A stretch of DNA of 7,688 nucleotides from an uncultured Clostridiaceae bacterium (GCA_949948825.1 CATLIJ010000112.1:1-7688), one strand, 5' to 3'; counted from the first letter of the stretch, positions 1 to 7,004 are shown. Made by a program: numbers and translations. Notes: generated from the sequence alone by a model not told the origin.

Positions 1-2
1 GT

Positions 3-347
3 GAGGAGCATGAAACGGACCCAAGTGTGCTTATGACTATAGCAGGAGCATCGAACTGTAAAATAGACCATAGGAAGCTTGAGAAAGGAGGAAGAGGGAT
101 GTTCGCAATATTCGAGGAGTTTGCACGAGAGCACGAGGCGTTAGGAGAAGCGCGGGGAGTGGCACTGGGAGAAGCACGAGGAGAAGCGCGGGGAGTGGCA
201 CTGGGAGAAGCGCGGGGAATTGTGGAGACTGGATCTGATTTTGGATTATCAGAACAGGATATAGTAAGTCAATTGCAGAAAAAGCTGAACATTTCTTTGC
301 AAAAGGCCCAGGAGTATTTTCAGATGTTTGGAAAGCAGACCTTATAA
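3..347 (+). CDS. Rpn-family nuclease / putative transposase, C-terminal end (5' partial)
   Basis: The frame is open from the window edge, so the first 114 visible codons are only the tail of a longer gene. A GTG at 27 is not a credible start, because the frame continues upstream and no ribosome site precedes it. What is visible: a short segment (EEHETDPSVLMTIAGAS), then a charged low-complexity linker of Gly-Glu-Ala-Arg-Gly units, then a tail (LSEQDIVSQLQKKLNIS ... AQEYFQMF). This order, with a repetitive Glu/Gly/Arg linker followed by a 'S-E-x-D-I-x-x-x-L' helix pair, is what I know from clostridial Rpn-family (PD-(D/E)XK) proteins, which promote recA-independent recombination or act in phage defence. 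The catalytic domain lies outside the window, so activity cannot be judged. A strong terminator follows 20 bases after the stop. A family member also begins at the other edge (7516). Family assignment is by recognition only. Confidence 0.7.
   Translation, partial: EEHETDPSVLMTIAGASNCKIDHRKLEKGGRGMFAIFEEFAREHEALGEARGVALGEARGEARGVALGEARGIVETGSDFGLSEQDIVSQLQKKLNISLQKAQEYFQMFGKQTL
84..91 (+). promoter_or_regulatory. Internal Shine-Dalgarno inside the Rpn-family gene
   Basis: AAAGGAGG lies 7 bases before the in-frame ATG at 99. It sits inside a coding region, where such a strong match is normally avoided. It is the basis for the internal-start candidate. Confidence 0.5.
99..347 (+). CDS. Candidate intragenic small protein within the Rpn gene (internal start)
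   Basis: An ATG at 99, in frame with the Rpn-family gene, is preceded by AAAGGAGG (84-91), a near-perfect complement to the 16S anti-Shine-Dalgarno, with 7 bases between. This is as good as any gene start in the window. Translation from it would give an 82-aa protein (MFAIFEEFAREHEALG...) holding only the Gly-Glu-Ala-Arg linker and the C-terminal helices. In E. coli, rpn genes are known to encode a shorter product from an internal start that inhibits the full-length toxic nuclease, so a gene-within-gene arrangement is plausible here. The counter-explanation is that the codons for Lys-Gly-Gly-Arg-Gly happen to read as a ribosome site. There is no direct evidence of expression. Confidence 0.4.
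   Translation: MFAIFEEFAREHEALGEARGVALGEARGEARGVALGEARGIVETGSDFGLSEQDIVSQLQKKLNISLQKAQEYFQMFGKQTL
144..215 (+). repeat. Two tandem copies of a 36-bp in-frame coding repeat
   Basis: Bases 144-179 and 180-215 match at 34 of 36 positions (differences at 176/212 and 179/215, both A to G). Each unit encodes G-E-A-R-G-V-A-L-G-E-A-R, and both differences are silent or within Arg/Ala codons. The period is a multiple of three, so gain or loss of a unit keeps the frame. It forms the low-complexity linker of the Rpn-family protein. Confidence 0.9.
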
Positions 348-367
348 ATTGTGTAAATTGTGGATAG

Positions 368-408
368 AAAATCTCTGGTCAGAAATCATCTTGACCAGAG
401 ATTTTTTT
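368..408 (+). terminator. Rho-independent terminator of the Rpn-family gene
   Basis: A 14-bp perfect inverted repeat (AAAATCTCTGGTCA at 368-381, TGACCAGAGATTTT at 392-405) with a 10-base loop runs into seven T residues (402-408). It starts 20 bases after the stop at 347, so it ends that transcript and insulates the gltBD promoter downstream. The A-rich left arm could also make it work weakly on the other strand. Confidence 0.92.
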
Positions 409-545
409 GGCTCCGATCCCCCAAAATCGGAAAAAAGTTGCACAGGTACAGCAGCTATTAATAAGAAAAACAGCATAATAAACAGAATATTTTTATTAAA
501 AATATATATTATCTAATTATCTGAAAATTTCCACAAAAATACTTC

Positions 546-574
546 TTTACAAATTTCCGTAATCGTAGTATCAT
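546..574 (+). promoter_or_regulatory. Sigma-A promoter of the gltBD operon
   Basis: A -35 box TTTACA (546-551) and a -10 box TATCAT (569-574) are separated by 17 bases; each matches consensus at five of six positions. Transcription would start near 581, leaving a leader of about 30 bases, too short for a T-box or riboswitch. The 409-545 stretch before it is AT-rich, including an 8-bp ATATTTTT/AAAAATAT inverted repeat (487-505) that may serve as an upstream element or operator. I see no gene there and no recognisable GlnR/TnrA or other nitrogen-regulator box. Confidence 0.7.
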
Positions 575-600
575 CATTAAAAATCAGCTGGCTGGCTGGA

Positions 601-610
601 AAGGGAAAGG
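601..610 (+). promoter_or_regulatory. Ribosome binding site(s) of gltB; start ambiguous
   Basis: AAGGGAAAGG contains two overlapping sites. AAGGG (601-605) is 7 bases from the ATG at 613, while AAAGG (606-610) is 8 bases from the ATG at 619. Either start gives the same protein apart from two extra residues (Met-Ile) and leaves the catalytic cysteine unaffected, because the short propeptide is removed in this family. Confidence 0.6.
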
Positions 611-612
611 AA

Positions 613-3600
613 ATGATTATGGGACTTTATGATCCGAGGTTTGAGCATGACAACTGCGGCATAGGAGCGGTTGCCAATATAAAGGGGATTCCCAGTCACA
701 GGACCGTGGAGCAGGCCCTTCACATTGTAGAAAATTTAGAGCACCGCGCAGGCAAGGACGCGGAAGGAAAGACTGGCGATGGGGTCGGCATATTAATGCA
801 GATTTCCCATCGCTTTTTTACGAAGGTGACAAAACCTCTTGGCATTGAGCTGGGAGGAGAGCGGGAGTATGGAGTGGGGATGTTTTTCTTTCCTCAGGAC
901 AAGCTGGCCCGGAATCAGGCCAGGAAGATGCTGGAGATTATTGTGAGAAAGGAAGGGCTTACCTTCCTTGGATGGCGGGATTTGCCCATTCATCCAGATA
1001 GGATTGGAGAGAAGGCTGTGGAGAAGATGCCCTATATTGTCCAGGGATTTATCGGCAAGCCTGCAGGAGTGGCCAAGGGGCTGGAGTTTGAGCGGAAGCT
1101 CTATGTGGCCAGACGGGTGTTTGAGCAGAGCAATGACAATACGTATGTGGTGTCCATGAGCAGCCGGACCATTGTATATAAAGGAATGTTTCTGGTAGGA
1201 GAGCTGCGGCAGTTTTTTGATGATCTTCAAGATCCGGATTATGAGTCAGCCCTGGCTGTGGTCCATTCCCGGTTCAGTACCAACACCAACCCCAGCTGGA
1301 TGCGTGCTCATCCCAACCGGATTATTGTCCACAACGGAGAGATTAACACCATCCGGGGAAATGTGGACAAAATGCTTGCCAGAGAGGAGACCATGGAGTC
1401 CGGATTTTTCAAATCGGAAATGCACAAGGTACTGCCCATCATCAATCAGGAGGGATCGGATTCGGCTATGCTGGATAATGCCCTGGAATTTATGATGATG
1501 AGCGGTATGGAGCTTCCCCTGGCTGTGATGATTACCATTCCTGCGCCCTGGAGCCACGATAAGAGCATGCCCAGAGAGGTGATGGATTTTTATCAGTACT
1601 ATGCAACCATGATGGAGCCGTGGGACGGACCAGCGTCCATAGTGTTCAGTGACGGAGATGTGCTGGGAGCTGTGTTGGACCGGAACGGCCTGCGTCCTTC
1701 CCGGTATTATATAACGGATGATGACCAGGTGATTCTGGCCTCCGAGGTAGGAGCCATTGATATTCCCCAGTGCCATGTGGTGAAAAAGGAACGTCTCCAT
1801 CCTGGGAAAATGCTTCTGATTGATACGGTAAAGGGTGAGTTAATCAGCGATGAGGATTTGAAGCAGAGGTATGCCACGCGGCAGCCTTATGGGGAGTGGC
1901 TGGACAATAATCTGGTAGATTTGAAAAGTCTTCCCATTCCCAACAAGGGTGTGCCGCCTATGGACAAGGAACAGCGGGCAAGGCTGCAGAAAACCTATGG
2001 GTATACCTATGAACAGTATAAGACCATGATTCTTCCCATGGCCTTAAATGGGGCAGAGGCGGTGTCAGCTATGGGAGCAGACAGTCCTCTGGCAGTGCTT
2101 TCCAGAAAACATCAGCCATTGTTCAATTACTTTAAGCAGCTGTTTGCCCAGGTGACCAATCCTCCCATTGATTCTATCCGGGAGGAGATTGTCACTTCTA
2201 CCACTGTGTACGTGGGGGAAGAGGGAAATGTGCTGGAGGAAAGGCCGGAGAACTGTAAGATTTTAAAGGTGGACAATCCCATCCTTACCTGCACGGATTT
2301 GCTAAGAATCAGGCATATGAAGCAGCCTGGGTTTAAGGTGGAGGTCATTCCTATTACCTATTACAAAAATACGTCTCTGGAAAAGGCCATTGACCGGTTG
2401 TTTCTGGAGGTGGACCGGGCTCACAGGGACGGGGTGAACATTATTATATTGTCAGACCGGGATATTGACGAGAATCATGTGCCGATTCCCTCTCTGTTAG
2501 CTGTGTCTGCCTTACAGCAGCATCTGGTGAAGACAAAGAAGCGGACTTCTGTGGCCCTGATTTTGGAAAGCGGGGAGCCAAGAGAGGTGCATCATTTTGC
2601 CACTCTTCTTGGATATGGGGCATGTGCCATCAATCCTTATCTGGCACAGGAATCTGTGCGTTATCTGATTGAGACCGGAATGCTGGACAAGGATTATTAT
2701 GCGGCAGTGGAGGATTATAATGGGGCGGTTCTCCATGGAATTGTGAAGATTGCCTCCAAAATGGGGATTTCCACCATTCAGTCTTATCAGGGGGCGCAGA
2801 TTTTTGAGGCCATTGGCATTTCAAAGGAGGTAATTGATAAATATTTCACCAATACGGTCAGTCGGGTAGGAGGCATTACCCTGGAGGATATTGCGAATGA
2901 TGTGGATGTGCTTCATTCCACGGCATTTGACCCCCTGGGGCTGGATGTGGATTTAACCCTGGAAAGTGTGGGAAGCCACAAGGAGCGGGCCGGACAAGAG
3001 GAGCATCTTTACAATCCTCGGACCATTCACCTTCTGCAGAAGGCAACCCGCACGGGAAATTATGAGGTTTTTAAGGAGTACAGCCATGCTTTGAATGAAG
3101 AGGGGCAGACCATTCATTTAAGGAGCCTGATGGATTTTCAGTATGACGAAAATGGGGGTATTTCCATTGATGAGGTGGAGAGCGTGGAGTCTATTGTAAA
3201 ACGGTTTAAGACCGGGGCGATGTCCTACGGCTCCATTTCCCAGGAGGCTCATGAGACTTTGGCAGTTGCCATGAACCGGCTGGGAGGCAAGTCCAATACA
3301 GGAGAAGGCGGAGAGAGCCTGGAGCGGCTGACTCCGGGGCCGAAGAACCAGAACCGCTGTTCTGCCATTAAGCAGGTGGCATCGGGAAGGTTTGGAGTCA
3401 CGTCCCGGTATTTGGTCAGCGCCCAGGAGATTCAGATTAAAATGGCCCAGGGGGCAAAGCCTGGGGAGGGAGGACAGCTGCCAGGAGGAAAGGTCTATCC
3501 CTGGGTGGCAAAGACCCGTCATTCCACCACTGGAGTAGGCCTGATTTCCCCGCCTCCTCACCATGATATTTACTCCATTGAGGATTTGGCTCAGCTGATT

Positions 3601-5139
3601 TATGATTTGAAAAATTCCAATACCAAAGCGCGTATTTCTGTAAAGCTGGTGAGTGAGGCAGGGGTGGGAACGGTGGCTGCAGGCGTGGCCAAGGCAGGAG
3701 CCCAGGTGATTCTGGTGTCCTCCTTTGACGGAGGCACCGGGGCAGCGCCTAGAAATTCCATTTACAATGCAGGGCTTCCCTGGGAGCTGGGCGTAGCGGA
3801 GGCTCATCAGACCTTGATTATGAACGGACTGCGGGACAAGGTGATTTTGGAGACCGACGGAAAGCTGATGACCGGCCGGGATGTGGTTATTGCCTGTATG
3901 CTGGGGGCAGAGGAATTTGGTTTTGCCACAGCGCCTCTGGTTGCCATGGGCTGTGTGATGATGCGGGTGTGCAATCTGGATACCTGCCCAGTGGGAATTG
4001 CCACCCAAAATCCCAAGCTTCGGAAGCGTTTTCAGGGAAAGCCGGAGTATGTGGTGAATTTTATGAATTTTGTGGCCCAGGAAATGCGGGAATATATGGC
4101 AAAGCTGGGAGTGCGGACTGTGGATGAGCTGGTGGGCCGGACTGAGCTTTTGAAAAAAAAGGAGGATATTCCTTATGAGAGGGCAAGAAAGGTAGATTTG
4201 TCCGCCATTCTTGGGAACCCTTATGAGGGAAGGAAGCTCCTTGGGTATGGGGAAAAACAGGCATATGATTTTGAGCTGGAGAAAACCATTGACGAGCAGG
4301 TGCTGTTAAAGAAAATGAAGACCGCTCTGGCTAATGGACAGAAGAAAAGTGTACAGATTGATGTGACCAATGTGGATCGGACGCTGGGAACCATTTTCGG
4401 CTCTGAAATCACCAGACGGTATCCGGACGGATTGCCAGAGGACACGTTTACAGTCAGCTGTAATGGCAGCGGCGGACAGAGCTTTGGGGCATTTATTCCC
4501 AGGGGTCTGACCTTGGAGCTGATTGGGGACAGCAATGATTATTTTGGAAAGGGACTGTCTGGGGGAAAGCTTATTGTGTACCCGCCCAAGGGCGTGCCGT
4601 TTTCAGCAGAGGACAATATTATTATTGGAAATGTGGCCCTCTATGGGGCGACCAGCGGCAAGGCATTTATCTGCGGCGTGGCAGGGGAGCGGTTCTGCGT
4701 CCGCAATTCCGGCGCTACAGCAGTGGTGGAAGGCGTGGGAGATCATGGCTGCGAGTATATGACCGGAGGCCGGGTGGTGGTGCTTGGCCCTACGGGAAAG
4801 AATTTTGCCGCTGGTATGAGCGGAGGCATTGCCTATGTGCTGGATGAAAAGAGGGATTTATACCGGAGGCTGAACAAGGAGCTGGTGTCCTTAGAGGAAG
4901 TGACCGGTAAGTATGATGTGCAGGAATTAAAGGAAATGATTCAGGAGCATGTGTCCTATACCAACTCGGAAAAGGGCAAGCGGATTCTGGATAATTTTGC
5001 AGAATATCTGCCGAAATTTAAAAAGATTCTCCCCCATGATTACCGGAGAATGATGAATACCATTGTACAGATGGAGGAAAAGGGTTTAAGCAGCGAACAG
5101 GCGCAGATTGAGGCATTTTATGCCAACATGAAAAAGTGA
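613..5139 (+). CDS. gltB: Glutamate synthase (GOGAT), large (alpha) subunit
   Basis: Makes glutamate in the cytoplasm: the amidotransferase domain releases ammonia from glutamine, which is tunnelled to the FMN site and added to 2-oxoglutarate with reduction. The 1508 residues match the usual bacterial length of about 1500. In order: a 14-residue propeptide and N-terminal nucleophile Cys15 (CGIGAV); class II glutaminase domain to about 420, with Arg220, Asn241-Gly242-Glu243 and the GSDS block at 281-284; central domain about 460-770 (NPILT at 555-559); FMN/synthase domain about 860-1230, with AMSYGSIS, SNTGEGGE and DGGTGAAP (1039-1046); [3Fe-4S] ligands Cys1114, Cys1120 and Cys1125 (C-x5-C-x4-C); and the C-terminal GXGXG beta-helix from about 1240, including GSGGQSFG (1285 on). 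The ATG at 619 is an equally possible start. It is co-transcribed with gltD 13 bases downstream. All key residues are present and there is no frameshift, so function is near certain; the electron donor form (NADPH versus NADH) is not shown. Confidence 0.98.
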   Translation: MIMGLYDPRFEHDNCGIGAVANIKGIPSHRTVEQALHIVENLEHRAGKDAEGKTGDGVGILMQISHRFFTKVTKPLGIELGGEREYGVGMFFFPQDKLARNQARKMLEIIVRKEGLTFLGWRDLPIHPDRIGEKAVEKMPYIVQGFIGKPAGVAKGLEFERKLYVARRVFEQSNDNTYVVSMSSRTIVYKGMFLVGELRQFFDDLQDPDYESALAVVHSRFSTNTNPSWMRAHPNRIIVHNGEINTIRGNVDKMLAREETMESGFFKSEMHKVLPIINQEGSDSAMLDNALEFMMMSGMELPLAVMITIPAPWSHDKSMPREVMDFYQYYATMMEPWDGPASIVFSDGDVLGAVLDRNGLRPSRYYITDDDQVILASEVGAIDIPQCHVVKKERLHPGKMLLIDTVKGELISDEDLKQRYATRQPYGEWLDNNLVDLKSLPIPNKGVPPMDKEQRARLQKTYGYTYEQYKTMILPMALNGAEAVSAMGADSPLAVLSRKHQPLFNYFKQLFAQVTNPPIDSIREEIVTSTTVYVGEEGNVLEERPENCKILKVDNPILTCTDLLRIRHMKQPGFKVEVIPITYYKNTSLEKAIDRLFLEVDRAHRDGVNIIILSDRDIDENHVPIPSLLAVSALQQHLVKTKKRTSVALILESGEPREVHHFATLLGYGACAINPYLAQESVRYLIETGMLDKDYYAAVEDYNGAVLHGIVKIASKMGISTIQSYQGAQIFEAIGISKEVIDKYFTNTVSRVGGITLEDIANDVDVLHSTAFDPLGLDVDLTLESVGSHKERAGQEEHLYNPRTIHLLQKATRTGNYEVFKEYSHALNEEGQTIHLRSLMDFQYDENGGISIDEVESVESIVKRFKTGAMSYGSISQEAHETLAVAMNRLGGKSNTGEGGESLERLTPGPKNQNRCSAIKQVASGRFGVTSRYLVSAQEIQIKMAQGAKPGEGGQLPGGKVYPWVAKTRHSTTGVGLISPPPHHDIYSIEDLAQLIYDLKNSNTKARISVKLVSEAGVGTVAAGVAKAGAQVILVSSFDGGTGAAPRNSIYNAGLPWELGVAEAHQTLIMNGLRDKVILETDGKLMTGRDVVIACMLGAEEFGFATAPLVAMGCVMMRVCNLDTCPVGIATQNPKLRKRFQGKPEYVVNFMNFVAQEMREYMAKLGVRTVDELVGRTELLKKKEDIPYERARKVDLSAILGNPYEGRKLLGYGEKQAYDFELEKTIDEQVLLKKMKTALANGQKKSVQIDVTNVDRTLGTIFGSEITRRYPDGLPEDTFTVSCNGSGGQSFGAFIPRGLTLELIGDSNDYFGKGLSGGKLIVYPPKGVPFSAEDNIIIGNVALYGATSGKAFICGVAGERFCVRNSGATAVVEGVGDHGCEYMTGGRVVVLGPTGKNFAAGMSGGIAYVLDEKRDLYRRLNKELVSLEEVTGKYDVQELKEMIQEHVSYTNSEKGKRILDNFAEYLPKFKKILPHDYRRMMNTIVQMEEKGLSSEQAQIEAFYANMKK

Positions 5140-5152
5140 GGAGGAGAAAGGG

Positions 5153-6640
5153 ATGGGAAAGCCAACAGGATTTTTAGAGTATGACAGGGAGACAGGCAAT
5201 GCAGCGGCGCCTCTCACGCGAATCCGGCATTTTCATGAGTTTCACACTTCTCTTGGAGAGGAGGAGCAAAGGCGGCAGGGTGCCCGGTGCATGGAATGCG
5301 GCGTGCCGTTTTGCCAATCCGGCGTGATGATGGGAGGCATGGTGTCCGGCTGCCCTTTAAACAATCTGGTTCCGGAGTGGAATGATCTGGTATATACTGG
5401 AAACTGGATTCAGGCGTATCACCGGCTGAAAAAGACCAACAGCTTTCCGGAGTTTACCAGCCGGGTATGTCCGGCCCCCTGCGAGGCTGCCTGTACCTGC
5501 GGGTTGCATGGAGACCCGGTGACAATCAGGGAGAATGAGCGGGCAATTATTGAGAAAGCTTACGTGTGCGGCAAGGCAGGAGCCCATCCGCCGAAAATCC
5601 GCACGGACAAGCGGATTGCTGTGGTAGGCTCCGGACCAGCCGGACTGGCGGCAGCAGACCAGCTGAACAAACGGGGCCATAATGTGACTGTATTTGAGCG
5701 GGAAGACCGGATCGGGGGCCTTCTCATGTATGGGATTCCCAATATGAAGCTGGAAAAGTCTGTCATTGACCGGAAAATTCAGGTGATGAAAGAGGAGGGA
5801 ATCTCCTTTGTCACCGGAGCAGATGTTGGACGGAATTATAAGGCAGGAAAACTGAAACGGGATTATGACTGTGTAATCCTGGCCTGCGGCGCTTCAGAAC
5901 CCAGGGATATTGCCGTACCCGGCCGGGACGGAGAGGGAATCTTTTTTGCCGTGGATTTTCTGAAATCCACCACAAAAAGTCTGTTAAATTCCGGACTGGA
6001 GGACAATCAGTATATTTCGGCAAAGGATAAGCATGTATTGGTAATCGGGGGCGGCGATACAGGAAACGACTGTGTGGGAACCGCCATCCGCCATGGGTGT
6101 GCATCTGTGACACAGCTGGAGATGATGCCTAAGCTTCCAGATACACGGACAGAAGACAACACCTGGCCTGAGTGGCCCCGGGTCTGCAAGACGGACTATG
6201 GCCAGGAGGAGGCCATAGCTCTGTTCGGCCATGACCCTCGGCTGTACCAAACCACGGTAAAAGAATTTATAAAAGACGAAACCGGAAAGGTCTGCCGTGC
6301 CATCCTGGTAAATCTCACAAGCCAAACTGACCCGGAAACCGGAAGAAAAATCATGGCGCCAGTAGAAGGCAGCGAAAAAGAAATCCCCGCAGACCTGGTC
6401 CTCATAGCCGCCGGCTTCACAGGCGCCCAGCGATATGTGGCAGAAGCCTTTGGGGTAGAACTAAACGAGAGGACAAATGTAGCCACAGAAAACGGAGCAT
6501 ACGAGACCAACCAGGAAAACATCTTCACCGCCGGAGACATGCACCGGGGCCAATCCCTGGTAGTCTGGGCCATCCGCGAAGGTCGAGAAGCCGCCAAATC
6601 CGCAGACCGGTGGTTGATGGGGTATACAAACTTGGCATAG
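5153..6640 (+). CDS. gltD: Glutamate synthase, small (beta) subunit
   Basis: Cytoplasmic FAD/NAD(P)H oxidoreductase that feeds electrons through Fe-S clusters to the FMN of GltB. 495 residues, within the normal range. The N-terminal Fe-S domain has Cys46, Cys49, Cys54 and Cys67 (CMECGVPFC ... SGCPLNN), then Cys106, Cys110 and Cys114 (RVCPAPCEAAC). The FAD-binding Rossmann motif G159-S-G-P-A-G164 ends in Glu182. The pyridine-nucleotide motif GGGDTGND starts at Gly299, and the C-terminal FAD loop FTAGD ends at Asp462. The start is fixed by GGAGGAG (5140-5146), which begins right after the gltB stop with 6 bases before the ATG, a tightly coupled operon layout. Family relatives include dihydropyrimidine dehydrogenase N-termini and NfnB-like subunits, but position beside gltB settles the call. 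Codon use changes over the last 130 or so codons (see findings). A large hairpin follows 17 bases after the stop. Confidence 0.97.
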   Translation: MGKPTGFLEYDRETGNAAAPLTRIRHFHEFHTSLGEEEQRRQGARCMECGVPFCQSGVMMGGMVSGCPLNNLVPEWNDLVYTGNWIQAYHRLKKTNSFPEFTSRVCPAPCEAACTCGLHGDPVTIRENERAIIEKAYVCGKAGAHPPKIRTDKRIAVVGSGPAGLAAADQLNKRGHNVTVFEREDRIGGLLMYGIPNMKLEKSVIDRKIQVMKEEGISFVTGADVGRNYKAGKLKRDYDCVILACGASEPRDIAVPGRDGEGIFFAVDFLKSTTKSLLNSGLEDNQYISAKDKHVLVIGGGDTGNDCVGTAIRHGCASVTQLEMMPKLPDTRTEDNTWPEWPRVCKTDYGQEEAIALFGHDPRLYQTTVKEFIKDETGKVCRAILVNLTSQTDPETGRKIMAPVEGSEKEIPADLVLIAAGFTGAQRYVAEAFGVELNERTNVATENGAYETNQENIFTAGDMHRGQSLVVWAIREGREAAKSADRWLMGYTNLA

Positions 6641-6651
6641 CATTGAGCTGT

Positions 6652-6797
6652 GCGGCAGGATAGGTGAAAGCACCTCAGGGGACGCTTGCGTAACCTGAGG
6701 TGCTTTTGCCTATCCTGGCATACGGCGAAAGCCGTCCATCGACCTGAAGCGAAGCGGAAGGGAGATGGGAGCACAGCGGAGCCGCCCGGAGGAGAGA
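6652..6797. repeat. 146-bp structured repeat, copy 1
   Basis: First of two head-to-tail units. Contents in order: GCGGCA; a 22+22-bp hairpin (6658-6679 with 6694-6715) whose 14-base loop contains ACGCTTGCGT; a 5-bp hairpin with a GAAA tetraloop (ACGGC 6722-6726, GCCGT 6731-6735); a stem CCATC/GATGG (6736-6740 with 6764-6768) continuing through tandem G-A mismatches, CCT/AGG, and a second tandem G-A pair; then a purine-rich tail. The length is not a multiple of three, so a repeated protein is unlikely. No transposase or tRNA is present. It may be a structured RNA or a non-autonomous palindromic element; I do not recognise a named family. Confidence 0.85.
6658..6715 (+). terminator. Large hairpin after gltD, possible operon terminator
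   Basis: A 22-bp stem (two G-U pairs as RNA, otherwise perfect) starts 17 bases past the gltD stop. Its inner ten pairs (GCACCTCAGG with CCTGAGGTGC, 6670-6679 and 6694-6703) are followed by TTTT, which resembles an intrinsic terminator active in either direction. The T run is short and itself pairs with the lower stem, so strong termination is not assured. It is also part of repeat copy 1, meaning any terminator role may be secondary. Confidence 0.4.
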
Positions 6798-6943
6798 GCG
6801 GCAGGATAGGCAAAGGCACATCAGGGGACGCTTGCGTAACCTGATGTATCTTTGCCCTTCCTGCCATACGGCGAAAGCCGACCATCGACCTGAAGCGAAG
6901 CGGAAGGGAGATGGGAGCACAGCGGAGTGGCCCGGAGGAGCGT
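6798..6943. repeat. 146-bp structured repeat, copy 2
   Basis: Same length as copy 1 with no gaps. The 14-base hairpin loop is identical, the 82-base 3' portion differs at only 6 positions, and the two hairpin arms (6804-6825, 6840-6861) differ at 10 of 44. The CGGC-GAAA-GCCG hairpin and the CCATC/GATGG stem (6882-6886 with 6910-6914) with its G-A mismatches are kept unchanged. The long hairpin here has three mismatched pairs and one G-T, so it looks older or more decayed than copy 1. After it comes GCGGCA (6944-6949), the first six bases of a third unit, then unrelated AT-rich DNA. Confidence 0.85.
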
Positions 6944-6975
6944 GCGGCAATTTAACATTTATCATCATAATATAA

Positions 6976-7004
6976 TTGTATTTACATCACATACATAGTA
7001 TAAT
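6976..7004 (+). promoter_or_regulatory. Promoter of the 86-aa protein gene
   Basis: A perfect -10 box TATAAT (6999-7004) lies 17 bases after a weak -35 TTGTAT (6976-6981). The start would be near 7011, giving a leader of about 35 bases. A better -35 sequence, TTTACA at 6981-6986, is too close (12 bases) to pair with this -10. The AT-rich promoter block begins directly where the 146-bp repeats end. Confidence 0.6.

Noticed and set aside
412..431. Short inverted repeat TCCGAT/ATCGGA
   Set aside because: Only 6 bp, no T run on either strand in the right place; likely chance beside the real terminator.
328..516. 62-codon plus-strand open frame after the Rpn-family tail
   Set aside because: It overlaps the Rpn gene and runs straight through the strong terminator and AT-rich promoter region; no ribosome site.
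581..612. Riboswitch or T-box leader before gltB
   Set aside because: With the promoter at 546-574 the leader is only about 30 bases, too short for any known riboswitch class.
3118..4008. 296-codon open frame on the minus strand inside gltB
   Set aside because: It lies wholly antisense to the conserved FMN domain of gltB, has no ribosome site, and its translation is rich in His, Pro, Ser and Gly as expected for the complement of a real gene.
4153..4176. A-AAA-AAG slippery run in gltB followed by GGAGG
   Set aside because: It resembles a -1 frameshift site and would end after five codons in the new frame, but the Shine-Dalgarno-like bases are downstream, not upstream as in dnaX, and no strong stimulatory hairpin was seen. 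Lys-Lys-Lys-Glu-Glu codons explain it.
6652..6943. CRISPR array
   Set aside because: Only two copies, 146 bp long, directly abutting with no spacers and with internal hairpins; not CRISPR architecture.
6196..6968. Overlapping minus-strand open frames of 229 and 97 codons across the gltD end and the repeats
   Set aside because: Part is antisense to gltD. The rest reads through the 146-bp repeats, whose period is not a multiple of three, so each copy is read in a different frame. No family features.
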